Positions 10,861 to 23,405 of a stretch of DNA of 64,000 nucleotides are shown here, in pieces. A program made the translations under genes and the position numbers. Numbering within the stretch: position 1 is the stretch's first letter; each line of letters starts with the position of its first letter. The DNA lies in NCBI GenBank assembly GCA_002946415.1, contig NJPS01000008.1, positions 372,001 to 436,000 of the forward strand. Direction: 5' to 3'. The notes beneath the pieces are model-generated. The model ran no database searches, was not told where the DNA came from, and saw only the letters and a list, made by a program, of their open reading frames with translations. Source of the DNA: Rutstroemia sp. NJR-2017a BVV2 (Eukaryota > Ascomycota > Leotiomycetes > Helotiales > Rutstroemiaceae).

Positions 10861-13800
10861 TGAATTAAATACTACGAGGACTCACTTTTGACCAAGAATT
10901 ACAAGTGAGTAATTCGTTCAAAGCTTTACTGCTGCCACCAGTGAGGTTTGACTACTACTTTGATCATGAGGCGACAGTGTATTCTCATCAAGGTCACTAT
11001 TCTTTCACATTTTAGATGCGTAGGATAATTCTGTAAATATGATTCAAAAGGAAGGTATGCCTACTGCCCAGGCAGTGCAGGAGGCGTCCGCATGGGTCTC
11101 AATGAATTTCTCAGTCGGTGTATCTAATTCTTCAAGCGCATGGGTCACAATTCTCTCTACCATAAAATAAGTACTGCCTGTCGGGGGAGTTTGCGTTACT
11201 GCAAACACTGAAGTCACTGGATCAAGTTTGAATCAATTGCGGTCATACAGCAATCAGAAACGATGGAGCAAAGGATAAGCCAATGAGCACAGCACCCACC
11301 GCTCTCTTTCATCTCAACCTGAGATTCCGACCCATATTTCCCCGTTGCCAGACGAGATGTTCACGCGTTATTCCTTATTTTCACCTTTTAAGCGGTTGAC
11401 CGAGCAAAAGGGTTCTTCTGTTATTTTGAAACCCGAAGTCATTATCCAACTCACGGAAAGGTCAGCAAAACAACCATAAGAGTTAATGTAGAAATACGAA
11501 GATGTGTAGTAGTAGACTATGAATAGATCTCTTGGCTTCCATTTAACTCGAACGAAGAGTTTGCAGTAGAGATTGTATAAACTCAAAGCTCTGACTTTAC
11601 GAGGGAAACTCGGTGCACCAGGTCTTGGTCCATCCAATAGGATATTCCCAACTTCCCAAGAGGAAGAGACTTATCTCACCTTTAGTGTGACCGAACCTTG
11701 GAAGATATACTAGATGCCTGCGTGAATTCCTTTGAGTGTCATTAAACCGTTTTCTTCGTTGATTGGTGTTGCTTGGCCGTCAGAAGTGAGAGAACCTCCT
11801 CCCCCAGCCAACCACTGCGCGGAAGACTATCTCACACCCCCCCCCCCCCGGCCCTTTTGACCTTGGTACCCCTCACTAGGTGGTGAACGAGATCTCGAGA
11901 GTTCAGCTTCATCCACACAGAGCCGTTATCGGCATCGAATTTATCTAGTTCAACGGTTCAAGTACCCACAGGAGACGAAGGGCATCTTCGGATGACAACC
12001 TAGAAACCACATCGGCCCGCTCTGGGCTCAAATATGGGAACTTGATGGCGCCACTTTGAACTATCAAGGCACAACCCCCTCCCTATTCACGCAGTCCTTC
12101 CAATAAGATCCAATTAGATCCACCCACTGATAACCACATGCCGCTCATTCAGTCATTACACGATATCTGTATATGAAGACCTAGCCGAAATTGAGCAAGG
12201 TCTTGAGTAACTAACCCTATGCTCGCTTGTACAGAAGATCTATATATGTGCCTCGCGGCCCTCGCTCCCCCCGAGCCATTCTTAAAACAACAGGAAACAA
12301 AGGTGGTCAACTTCGTTCAAGTTGATTCCCCTCAATCGTCACTCTTGCTTCGATTTCCTTTCATCGTTCCTTTGAACATCTGGAAGTTGAAAGAATTCTC
12401 AATTTAATCCTCTGGAGTGGCTTTGTCTTCATCTTTGATCTTTTCTCCGATAGGATAACCTCAAACACAACAAAGACTTCGTTTTAGCCATCAACAGTGT
12501 CTCTTAGACATCCATCAGCGACAGCATTGCGATCAAACCTGCAAGATGCTTCTGCCTACTGCAGAAGCGATACAGTTTATGGGAAACATCAAAGAACAGT
12601 AACTACTGTGAGTCTACTGCGGATCTAGCTCCCTCCTCCAACCTGCGATTCTGCGAAAGCTAACAGCAGATACTACTCAAGCCCTTGATGATCATACCAT
12701 CTTCGTGAGCGCTCTTGAGTGCGTCATTAATTCTTGAAAAGAAATCAAAGTAAGTCTCTTCCTCAATTTTCTCTCCTTTCCCCTTTCCTTTCTGTCGATC
12801 TAGGATGAAGCTCATCGTGACATCGGCGTCACATCGCGTCAGTAACCCAAGCATCACCAATATTCACATCATACAGGTAGCTTCAAAGTGGCTTCAAGGT
12901 GCTCCGAGCCTCTCTTTGTTACCGCACAAATTACAGCATCGTAAGTTCTATCTCTCTTGTGAATTTCTCTCATTCTATTGACACAGCTAATCAGGGATTG
13001 CCGATTAGAAGCTCCTAGAGCCTGAGTAATTTTCGCTCTCGACATCCTTCAAAGCTCCAACAGAGATGCAACAACTACACATGGTGGAATCGAAAATGGT
13101 GAGAGATACTATGGCTATCTACTGCGAAATAGATGGCGGCATCGGGGATCTATGTTCCTCCTCCTTGTTAGTTCTTCTGCTGCTACCCCGTTGACCTCAC
13201 TAACTCTTTGCCCACAAAGCATACAGATCGACACCATACAATGGCCATGATGCTCGACCTTGGTGCTAAACCTAGCTCAGTCTAGACTATCGCTCCTTCA
13301 AGCCGGCAGACTCGCAGAGTCAAAAGAACATCTATTCGTTGAACACTCCGAACCACACGCGGCAGCACCGACATCTGCCCCACTTCGAAAAACCTTTTGT
13401 TTACAATACCGCGACCGAGATTTCTCGACCGCGAATTTTTCGAACGCGATCATAAACACATCTTACAATTAGGGCTTTGGCCTGCGGCATGGAGCTTCCA
13501 TTCTGTCTAGTGTCTAGCAGCCATTCTTCCGTCGAGGTGACGAAGAGCTACCATCAAGCATTAGCACAACGTCGCTTGTCTACCATGCTATCGCTAGGCC
13601 TCACTTGAGAAGTCTACAAGCACCACTCGGGTGACGACTTCGTTGGATTCTTCAGCATCAGTTGAGGCAACTACAATCTACAGCCAGTGTCAGCCACAAA
13701 TCTCAGCACAAGCTCCTCATTATGGGCTCATCAAGTCCTTTGAGCATCTCTCAGGTCTCTTGCAGACTGCAACTACGTCCACGACCTTTGCAAGCACGAT

Positions 13801-15126
13801 GATAATCAGACCTTCCACACTGGTGTACATGGTGAAACTTCTATCTACTCTACTGCCCAGCGAGCTAGTAACTAGCTCTCCGCCGGCAACTATCTCTCCG
13901 CTGGCAACTATGAAGACACATCATCAAGCAAGCGATATCTTCAAGCATGCTCTACTGTCCAACAACAACTATTCCCTCACTAGTCACGAAGAGCAAAGCA
14001 TCATGCATAAACACGCAATCACATACTTGTCTCACTCGCAGACACTCCCCTACAGGCTACAGCTCAAATTGCGATGAGCTCCCATCTATTGTGCGAGCAC
14101 TTGCCATGGTGTTGGACCCCTTTGGCGTGCATCACCACCACACTCCCTCATTGAGCATTACATACTACTGCGAGAGCACCGAGCGCACTTGCGACTTGGT
14201 TACGTCTTGACACTACAACAAGGCTTGAGAGAACATTACATTACACTACATTACGTCTTCTTCTTCATTGGCAGTTGTTGTTGGAGACATGACGGCTTCG
14301 AAGGCAGGCAACAATTATCTTCTGCCTCCGTCCATGTTGACGACACTGAAGGTACTAAAGAACACGACGTTAACCTATCCATCTGTGCTTGCCCAATGAT
14401 CCTCAATTTCCTGCTTGAGTGCTTAAGATTGCAAACTTACGACTGCAAGATGACTGAGCATAGGGTTAGGTGAGGGTGGGACTTACTTCGAGCTGTTTCG
14501 CCAATCTTCCCCCACATCCGCGTTCTGGAACTGGTCTGCCCTTGCAATCAATTTTGCTTTCCCGTTCTTTTCTCACACATTCTGATACAATAATTTTTGT
14601 GATCTGCTTTTTTTTTCAATTGGGCAGCTATCTACATACAGGGTTTCAATACCTCCATCTTCTTGGCCCAGCTGCGCCAATGACTGACCCGCCGTTTTTT
14701 AATATTTTCGTCGACAACTCCGACAACTCCGACAATTCCTGCGATTCGCTATTGTAAAGAACCGTGCGACCATTGGCCACACTCCGATAGCAGTGAGAAG
14801 GGAAAGAGGAACTGCGCGGTGTCTTTTTCTGGTAAGTAATCACAAAGGAAAATTTAGCACCACAACTTTCAGACTGTTTCCCTGAATTAATATCCATCAT
14901 TCTTCGTTGAACCACGAGGGGCTTCCGAATTTATTCAATTTGCTGACCAAGGTGAAAAGGAAAAAAAAAAAAAAAAAAAAACAGATTCTCGAAAATCGAG
15001 TGCGCAAGAAGTGAAATATCGGGACCCAAGGGCCGCAGAACCAGAATCGCGTCGTGATACAAGAAAGAAATGAAAATGCGCAAAGGTTTTTGTCTTCCCG
15101 AAGAGGCATACAGCTCACGAAGGCCA

Positions 15127-15270
15127 GGTGGTGTTGACCGTTGCCCGTTCAAATCAGCTGGTGATGACCGATTTGAGCAATCTCTTCGCGAGCCAGGTGG
15201 TGACGACTGCGAGTTTCCCTTCGAGGGCAGGTGGTGATGACCGATTAGAGCAATCTCTTCGCGAGCCACC
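15127..15270. repeat. Short direct repeats, period about 73 bp
   Basis: GGTGATGACCGATT.GAGCA followed by ATCTCTTCGCGAGCCA occurs at 15160 and again at 15233 with one mismatch. Related GGTGGTG..GAC pieces lie at 15127 and 15197. The block sits just downstream of the 3' end of the 15421-17739 gene. Confidence 0.75.
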
Positions 15271-15373
15271 CGCTCTGCCGAAGGGGAACTCTATGTCGGA
15301 GCGGGGGCGGGGTGTGTGAGAAGGAGGAGGAGAGGGTTGGTAGGGTTGGGGGTGGGGGTGGTTGGAGCTGGGC

Positions 15374-15448
15374 GGACGACGTCAACCAACTTTCGCAAAT
15401 TGACAAGAAGAGCATGCTACTCATTGCGAAAGTTGGTTGCCGTCGTCC
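15374..15448. repeat. 25-bp inverted repeat straddling a stop codon
   Basis: Arm 15374-15398 and arm 15424-15448 are reverse complements with one mismatch, separated by 25 bases. The right arm is the last coding stretch of the gene on the minus strand (its stop is at 15421-15423), the left arm lies just past the stop. In the mRNA this would fold into a stable hairpin with the stop codon at the loop edge. Confidence 0.85.
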
Positions 15449-17739
15449 GAGCTGCTCATTCCGTTTGTCAACTCATTCCAATCAATTAGAACGGTATCGA
15501 AGTCCAAGGTGCTTGTGTTGGGAGTTGTGGCGGTGAAATCTTCAGCTTGGTCCTGGCTGAGATTCATCGGCACAATATTGCCGCTGTCAACTTCCAACTC
15601 ATCAACATTCAACTCGTAGTCGGCAATAAGCTCATCGAAACTACCCGCGAATTCACCGTTCGAGAAATCTGGGTCTTCCGGGACGAAATCTTTGAATGGA
15701 TCCTCATAGTTTGGCAGACCCTCACTTTGGATGTCAAACTCGCCAACATTCGGGACAGCGCGATTCATTGTTCCAGCTTCGCCGAGGTCGCCAAATCCTC
15801 CACCCATCATGCCCATCATCTCCTGCCCGTCATCTCTGCCTGGATATTGCCATCCGTTCGAGCCATCATGATCATCCTCGACCAACTGAGACAGCCCCAT
15901 AGCTCTTGATTCGCCAGGTGGGAACTTCCTAAGGAGCTCTGACGACAACTTCAGCTTGACTGGAAGATTCGCTGCTGGGGTGATGCATCTGCCTCCTGGA
16001 CCTTTGCGCTTCTTGCTTGGCGACTGCTCAAAGTAATCACCTGCATCTGACTCGCAGCCCGACTCACTCTTGATTGCCTCGCCAGAGGTATAGTCAACAC
16101 TTTGAACGCGTCTGGATGCACGTGATTTCTTCCTCAAGGTTGCCGTCGGCTCATAATCATCTTCACTTGACGCAAGGGCTCTACCTGATGATGCACGCTT
16201 CTTCACGCCACTCTTTGGTTTCTTGGCTTTCGTTGCCGCCTTGCTTGCACCACCAGCGCGTCTGTTCTTTACGACCGTCTTCCTGCGACATTGGAAGTTT
16301 TTGACGTACTTGCGATAGTTGCCTGAGCCCCAGTATACGCCTGGAATCGTCAAGCTCTCATCCCGGTCATCTATGAGCTCTCCCCAACCCACAGCTCGTA
16401 CGGCGCGCGGATTATCCTTGGTTTCGTCTCTGATGTAGCCCCTCAACTTTCTATCGCCCTTGGCTGGTCTCTTGTGCAGAGGCGGAGGTACGAGATGGCC
16501 TTCAGTAAGCATGCGGCTGCGGACCTTTACAAGACGCTGCAGCACAGCTATGTCGGAAGTACCCGGACACACACGGGTGGCGACCTTCTTCCATGGTAGT
16601 TCAATGCCGGCGCGCAGACATTCATATTGGAGACATAGGAGCACCTTCTCCGTCATTCGTGGTTCTGTTCAATGTGTTAGTCAAGAAACTTCTGCTGCTG
16701 AATAATTGCTGCTTACTGTCCCATTGCACAACGCGACGATTCGCAACTCGACCATTGGGATGAGTTGGCTTCTTGGTTGACGCAGAGATCACCTTAGGAC
16801 GGCTCTCCCAGGTGACATCATCTTCATCCATGGCATCTTCATCGAAGTCATCCTCATCCATGGCATCTTCATCGAAGTTATCCTCATCGTCGTCATCTTC
16901 GGCATCGTCATCTTCGGCATCGTCTTCTCCGGCATCCTCTTCCTCTTCCTCACCCTCCTCGCCCTCGCCATCCTCTTCCTCGCCACCCTCTTCTTCGCCA
17001 TCCTCATCTTCGCTATCGTCTTCTTCGCCATCACCTTCCGATATAGACTCATCCAGGTCCATAAGTGACTCTCCGAGCTTCTTCTTGACTTGGATGGGGT
17101 CAGCTTCTACTCAACATGCTCAACAACATATTTTTCTGCTCAACATGCTCAACAACATTCTTTTACGACTATGTCAAGTGGCGACACACACAAGAAGAGA
17201 TTTGATAAGAAGGGGAGTGCAGGAGGGAGTGAAGAAGAGGAAGATGGGGGAGTGTGAAGAGAAGTGAGGAGGGAGGAGCTGGTTTTGGAAGGAGGAGCGT
17301 TGAAGCGGTGGATAAAAATGGACAATGAGTGGGGTGGTGGTTATGTGGTGGTGGTTATGTGGTGGTGGTTATGTGGTGGTGTTTCTTAGGGTTGGGGTAC
17401 GTGTATCTGGGGCTTACCAGGAGTCTGCTTGACCTTCGCTTCATCCTTCGCAGTTGCTTTTGCCGTCGATCCTCGGGTTGCAGATCTGAGCACCCGCTTT
17501 GTGGTTGTCTTTGATTCGACATCATCATCACCATCAGACACACTCTCTACACTTCAAGTCAGCTCAGTGCCACCTAGAGTTGTTGCTTGGTACCCACCTT
17601 GCATGGTTTCGATTATAGCTGCGGAGTCTGCCACAGATAGTGCAGACGATTTAACCAGCAGACGGATAGATAGGCGTGTTGGAGTGGTTCTGCCCATGGT
17701 GTTGGACTTGGACTTGTTTTTCTTCTTTGTTGAAGGCAT
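15421..17739 (-). CDS. Large charged nuclear-type protein of unknown function (634 aa)
   Basis: Four exons fit in frame: 17598-17739, 17418-17546, 16717-17106 and 15421-16664, with introns of 51, 311 and 52 bases (donors GTGGGT, GTAAGC, GTAAGC). The N-terminus is lysine-rich (MPSTKKKNKSKSNTMGR) with an amphipathic segment. Exon 3 starts ADPIQVKKKLGESLMDLDE and continues into about 80 residues that are nearly all D and E. Next comes a compact domain around residues 215-330 (VVQWDKPRMTEKVLLCLQYEC ... LPWKKVATRV), which could be a Myb-like or other small helical fold. A basic, serine-rich linker with nuclear-localisation-like clusters (KKRASS, SKKRKGPGG) follows, then an acidic C-terminus. Charge layout suggests a chromatin or transcription factor, but I recognise no named family. 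The exon boundaries of the first two exons are less sure than the rest. Confidence 0.72.
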
Positions 17740-17985
17740 CTTGGGGATTTGGCGTGGAAAGCGGGGAGGTTTATGGACTGTGAGGTCGGCGTGAGAGTCG
17801 TGGAGGAGCTCTGTAGATTTCTGGTCAGCGTCCTATCTCGGTGGAGGGTCTAATAGTTTGTTCCATTCCCCAGAGGGCAACGTCTATCGACTTTCCAGTC
17901 AATGGAAGTCTACTAGTTCGTTCGATTCCCCACTGGGGTGAACATCTATCGACTTTCTAGGCTCCCTTCTCTCCTGTTGATTAAT

Positions 17986-18044
17986 CACGGGAGGAAGCGA
18001 GTTCGAGGAATAGGGAGGACTCCCAACTCTCCCAACAATTAATC
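17986..18044 (+). repeat. Dispersed repeat copy A (pair with 26898-26956)
   Basis: This 59-base stretch (CACGGGAGGAAG then GAGTTCGAGGAATAGG, ending CCCAACAATTAATC) matches the reverse complement of 26898-26956 with only a few differences by eye. It contains the GTTCGAGGAATAGG word that is amplified just downstream at 18091. Confidence 0.75.
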
Positions 18045-18090
18045 CGAGGTGGTTCGTCCACCTCCATTGATTATTGCTGGGAGTGGAGGG

Positions 18091-18153
18091 AGTTCGAGGA
18101 ATAGGGAGTTCGAGGAATAGGGAGTTCGAGGAATAGGGAGTTCGAGGAATAGG
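18091..18153 (+). repeat. Tandem 16-bp repeat, four copies
   Basis: The unit AGTTCGAGGAATAGGG starts at 18091, 18107, 18123 and 18139; the last copy lacks one base. The copies are identical, which implies recent expansion of the word also present at 18000 and 26926. Confidence 0.92.
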
Positions 18154-21100
18154 TACATGCAAGACGATTCAGTTCTGAATGGAAGTAATTCACCTTCATC
18201 CTGCCTGTTTGCAAAAAGAAAAGAAAAAAGAATTTGAACTGGTGTAGTGTGTGGAGCGTGGTGTGGAGTGTGGAGTGTTGAGTGGCTCGAAGCAGATGTG
18301 GGCAATTAAGTAATTGTCTTCTCTTATGGATGCTTGCTTTTGTTTCCCTTTTGAGATTGGAGTCATCATGTCTCTAGCACCATAATTTCTTGCGAGTAGT
18401 ACACAAGATAATTGATCTGCTACTGAACAAGCAAAGAAAGATCTGGATAACTAGAGACAAGGAATGAAATCCAATCAGATAGATCGGTGCCTCTTGGAGC
18501 TTTCTCGATCTGATTGAAACTGTGCCAACCACGAAGTAGTGTTTGAACACCCATCAATTGTTGAGTTGATGCCATTATCCTGCGCGCGATGAAGTACATC
18601 GCGAGTCAACAGGAATATGGCTCAATTGATGAGTATCTTGTGGTGACTTGTAATTTTTGGTGGGAGTTTCGCGCAGCTTGCTGATGGGTAATTGTGGTCG
18701 CCCACAGCAATCGTGCGATATGGAGGGACAGCGAACCTCAACGAACGCCAAGATGATTCAAAAACTGTGCTAGAAGAGACAAATGGAAAGAACGTACCTT
18801 TAATTGAGTAAGAGCAAGTGAGAGAGAAAGGCAATGAGTGTTGTTGCTGGCTTGAATTTAATAAGAAGGTGATAGATTCAAGTAAGTCGTCGCTGTTGTG
18901 TTGTGGACAGAAGAGGAAACAAGCGAGAAGAGGTAGTCGGCGAGCATTAATGATACCTTGATAGCCTTCTTTAAAAGGCAACTACCGATCGTGGATTAAT
19001 AGTTGTTACGGCCCGATCGTCATGGGAGACCGAAGATTCCCTAATCGGCACTGCTGTAGTGAAGTAATTCTTCAGATCGGGTGACTTTCTTTTGATAGCG
19101 GCAGTGGATGGTTTTTCAAAGGCTAGAGCCTGTGACATACTTCCATGCCTGCATCTTTCTTTAGTCTTAGCAGTAGATGGTGGTATCCAAGTATGTTGAC
19201 GGCAGTATGGTATGTACGGCATGAAAGCATACCAAATCCAGTATCGTAATCACGTATGCCCCGCAATCGTAATCGTGTATGCGCCGCGACCATATGTCCA
19301 TCCCATCTGTGAGGGTTATTGTCCTCCATTAACAGTCAATGCTGCTGGTTCGAGCCGCTCGATCTGTGCCTAAGTGAGGATAACAACAAAGCCATTCTGC
19401 ACACAAGTTGCCTGAATCTTCTTGACGCATGTCTACTTGAATTGCATTGCGTTTAATTCTATCCCTCTTATCTTACCACTGCCCGATATGTGCGTTTCGC
19501 GGCGCGAGCTTGCGCTTCTGCGAGCTGCAGCGCAGAACCGTGCTCCTATATCAACAGTGAGGGCACAGAAATCGGTTCTTCTGCGGATGTTCCCAGACTG
19601 TCAAAACATACAGGAATCTTGCCAGCAGAACGGCTATCCTCTTCGCCGAACGCTGTGCAGATCAGAGCTCATTGCATATGGATTTAGAGTGCGTATTAAA
19701 GCTTCATTAATGCTCCGCAGATTAAACAGAGCCTGACCCCGCGCTTTAGATATTGTCAGACTCCTACTTCTCCTTGCGTTCCTTCGAAGACTCCCTATCA
19801 GCCTCTGCGAAACTTTCCCCCACAATACTTGCGAGACGAGAAGTCTGCGCGCTCCATACTGTCACTAGACCTCAAAGTTACGCCCAGAGGATGCTCAGAA
19901 GAGTCCAGCTAGTCTCACTGCCGGACTGCAGCCACTATCCCAGACTTGCATGGAAGGAAAAGGCTCTTAGAAGTAGGTGACTTCAAGCTACCAGTCTTTC
20001 TCCAGACCACAGAATACCAAAGCTAATGGTTCAAATCGTATCAGACAGGAACAAAGTTGTCCTCGAAGTACAATTCTCGCGGCTCAATCTCGATTGTCGA
20101 CCGAAAGCCTTCAAACTCCTCATTCCCCCCGCGAACTATACTGTCATACATACATAACACAAACCTACAAAGGATCCAGCATTGGGGACGAGACGAGTGG
20201 CACTCATGTGCGGAGTGGATGCGGACTTCCGCATGCGTCTAATTCTACAACCATAATGCAACCTTGTGTTGCAGTCTGAGACACGCTCCACCACCGCTGC
20301 GCTTATCCTGCAGGCGCTCCTTCCTCCATTTATCACACTTAATGAGTCTAAACTACCTACGAGCATTTCAATTTATAATCTACATAAGTTTTCGGGTGCG
20401 TAAAGCGGAGGTAACGAGTGGTTCTGGTGTCAAATCTCCAAGTCCTCGAAAGCGACTCCCAGTCTGTCTCGTCGGAAGCAGGGAATTAATGTCTAGATCT
20501 ATGCCTCTATCACTCATCTACCGTAAAACGTCTCTCAATGTTTTGTGCAGCTTCTAGAATCTCGCGATACCTTCAGTAGAAACGAATTCCAATTGTTAGT
20601 CTTGAACTCTGTGCTCCTTAACCGCGATCCGTCGCAGCATCGCGTTCCGCATCTACTAGGGTGCTCTCCTCATTTCCTATTATCTACTTCAATGACTAAC
20701 GTCCAAAATGAGTCCGCAGGCATGGTTTGACCAGTCGCCTCGTCCACAAAGGCTGGGGAAAGGAAAGATCTACCGCTACGGAGACTTAGAGGGGAACGAG
20801 TGGGGAGCTGTCACAGCTGGCATGCTTGCAGGTCACTAAAGTCTTACTTGTTCTATTCTGGTACCGGGAGCGCGACTACAATAGAGTGAGAGTTCAAGGA
20901 CAATAATATAAACACACAGTAACAAAGCAGTTGCTTGCTTTCATGACAATACATGCAAGGCACTCACCCAGGAGGAGATCTCTGATAGAGCAAGACACAA
21001 GGCTGTCAATACCCACGAGGCTATTGGGGCTAATCCGCATGAAGAATAAGAAGAAGAGAGGTAAAATGGAAATCCCTTCGTCAAAAGAAGCGGGGATGCT

Positions 21101-21658
21101 CCTAGACCCTGAAAACGAGACGCGCTTGGTTCTATAGATAACCGTTTACTTCACAAAACACCTTGAGCGCCCTCGACGTCAAAGACCCACCCACCTCTTC
21201 CAATCAGATGCTGGAACTGTGAAAAGGGCCTTCTCTATCTCCTAATATACCCTAATATCATGTGAAAAAGCGTATCAGAAACTGGTTCCGGTTAAATGAG
21301 CTGGAAGCCTCATTATCAGAGTTGCCTGGTGATCCGTGAATGAAGAGTGAATAAAATTGTGCCGTACATTCAGCCGTTCCCCAGTGAGCCAATGGTCATT
21401 TACATGTTTGAAATATCTACAAAACAAGACAGTCACAGACAGAGAATAAAGACCTTGTACATCTCGGAAAGTATCTCTTTTCTTCTTCCTCTCTGCAACC
21501 TCCAAATCTTTCTCTCCAGCTCCTGCGTTCCTTTCGCTGAACAACACGTTTACCATTTCTTCAAATTAAAAATCGCCTTCCTCGAGTATGTGATGATTGT
21601 TTCATCGTTCTCTTCACACTTTTTTCTACTTGCTGACCTAGACATCTAGATTGTCAAG
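18154..21658. other. Gene-poor interval of 3.5 kb
   Basis: Only short open frames, none with family signatures. One of 83 codons on the minus strand (18971-19222), with a basic middle part, is the most protein-like but lacks support. The last 200 bases are the CT-rich promoter and leader of the gene starting at 21659. Confidence 0.5.
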
Positions 21659-22417
21659 ATGTCGGATACCACTGACAGCAAAGATACTACCAATCCCACC
21701 GGCGCCACCGCTCACGCTGTCCCCAAACCAATGGCCATCGATCCAAAGGATGTCCAGTTTATTCTTGACTGTATTCGCCATACCAATGGTGAAAAAATTC
21801 TGGTATGTAAACGACCCACTGGCCTTCCCTTATATTGCTTCGATTCATCTTACCACACGCATCTCGCTATTATTAATTTATTCCTACTCCTGTGTTCTCG
21901 TAATCACCGCCATCGGCTTAGCCGCTTTATTCATCTGCATATTACTTTGTTGCTTACTGGAAACTACCCTACCCTACCCTTCTTCCTCTGACTTGTTTCC
22001 CTCCATATCTCCTATTTCCTTTGCTTCAGCGACATTCAAATTCAACTTGATTTTCATGTTATTCTAACGATTCTCTCATGAAACAGATCGATGCACACAA
22101 GCTTAAAGATTTCTACGGATTTAGCAGCGCTCCTTCTGTTTGTTTACTCCCATGTTTCAGCTTAACCATCTGCTAATGGTTGCCAGATTGCCAACCGTGT
22201 TTCCCAAATCAAGACCAAGTACGGCATTCCATTCGGCTGTTTGGGCAAGTCTGCAGCAATCGCCGGGGGAGCCTCAGTTGTTAAGGGGGTCAAGCCTCAG
22301 GGTGTCAGAAAACTTGTTGCAAGTCCTAGAAAATCTCCGGTCAAGAGAGCTGCTGCACCAAAAAAATTGGCTGCAATGTCTGAGGCTGCTGTTACCTCTC
22401 GCGGAGATGACAAATAG
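21659..22417 (+). CDS. Small Myb-like helix-turn-helix protein (141 aa)
   Basis: Three exons in phase 0: 21659-21802, 22087-22137 and 22187-22417, with introns of 284 and 49 bases (GTATGT, GTTTGT donors). After a Ser/Thr/Pro-rich start, residues 27-82 form a compact helical domain (DPKDVQFILDCIRHTNG ... IDAHKLKDFYGFSS ... IANRVSQIKTKYGIP). This resembles the short Myb-like domain common in small ascomycete proteins (Pfam Myb_DNA-bind_8 type): a DVxFIxxCIxHT start, a D-xx-xLxxxxGx middle and an IAxRxxxIKxKYG last helix. The C-terminus is lysine-rich with two SPRK/SPVK-like sites, typical of DNA or chromatin binding. The family call is from pattern memory; function is unknown. Confidence 0.72.
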
Positions 22418-23190
22418 ATCTTAGGCTAAGATTCTCCAAATCAGTTTGGGTTTTCAGGGTTGCTTGTTTGAGAGTTCAGAGCTTGATTGTATCTCAGACA
22501 ATAGCTTTTTATGATGGAGAGTTCGAACGTCTGGTCACGGTTAATTACCAGTTACTTGTGAATTGATAGTCAATCAATGACATTTAAGCTGCTGTTCGCA
22601 GATCTGCCGAAGTACTAGGATCAATGATATGAATTCGCTCTCCCTAAATGAAATGACATTGAACGGGGTGGCTGTGATCTCATTACGAAGCCATTTTGAA
22701 CTTTATGCTTGACACTTAAAAATTCCAACATTAGGTGCATATGCACTGGTCCTGTCACCGAATTAGACCATAGCCAGCCCCGAAGTGACTTGCCACATAC
22801 TTTTATCTTCAAACCCACAAAAAATCCTTATAGTTCCTCCGAGAACAACCTACAACTAGAACTCGAATTCACCGTGGACTTTCTCCCGCTTGAGACACTG
22901 ACTCACACGACATTAGCACAGCATAATTTCCCTGATTTCCAGTCTGTTGAGTATTCACTCTTATCACTGCAGCTCGTAGCTAGACCCCTTTAAGCGATAC
23001 CACATATTGCTAGTTTCTGCCACTTTCTTCCCTGTTCCATCTACAACCTTTTCCATCTATTACAAGTAGACGCACTTCCAGAATCATGAAAGCTACTTCT
23101 CACTCGTTGTACTTCTACATCTCGGAATACATCTCAGTTCTTCTTCGCCTGCAAAGCGTCCAAATATTAGTATGTTTCCAGAGACACATC
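22418..23190. other. Intergenic, nothing recognised
   Basis: The 3' region of the Myb-like gene, then AT-moderate sequence without a supported gene or repeat up to the foldback repeat at 23191. Confidence 0.5.
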
Positions 23191-23405
23191 GAAGTAGATC
23201 AGGAACCCACGACAGTCTGAGGGCCTTGTCATACCCGCAGACAGATGGGTTCCTGATCTGCTTCTCCATTGTTAGCCCCCCATCGTCTGACGGGAATGGA
23301 GAAGCAGATCAGGAACCCGCGACAGTCTGAGGGCCTTGTCATACCCCCAGACAGATGGGTTCCTGATCTGCTTCTCCATTGTCAGCCCTCCATCGTTTGA
23401 CAACG
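23191..23405. repeat. Two 110-bp tandem units with long inverted arms
   Basis: Units start at 23191 and 23301 and are about 95 percent alike by eye. A 24-base word at 23247-23270 is the exact reverse complement of 23295-23318 (loop 24), and occurs again directly at 23357-23380. Each unit thus folds on itself and also with its neighbour. No open frame or transposase is present, so a foldback or MITE-like origin is possible. Confidence 0.88.

Larger units (their letters stand above)
9520..15373. other. Gene-poor interval of 5.8 kb
   Basis: After the HSP60 promoter (about 9520-9950) I find no gene that I can support. The interval holds the 122-bp degenerate repeat (listed), a run of 13 C at 11837-11849, a run of 21 A at 14961-14981 and a short repeat near 15.2 kb. 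Open frames such as 13631-14077 are rich in S, T, H and L and have no recognisable motif. The sequence could be decayed transposon or repeat-induced-mutation remnants, but I see no reverse transcriptase or transposase motif to prove it. Confidence 0.5.

Noticed and set aside
9520..15373. Transposon or retroelement remnant
   Set aside because: The gene-poor zone looks decayed, but I see no terminal repeats, reverse transcriptase or transposase motif; only the 122-bp array is supportable.
16773..17267. Serine-only-rich frame of 164 codons
   Set aside because: Reverse reading of the polyacidic exon (GAT/GAG repeats); not a real Ser-rich protein.
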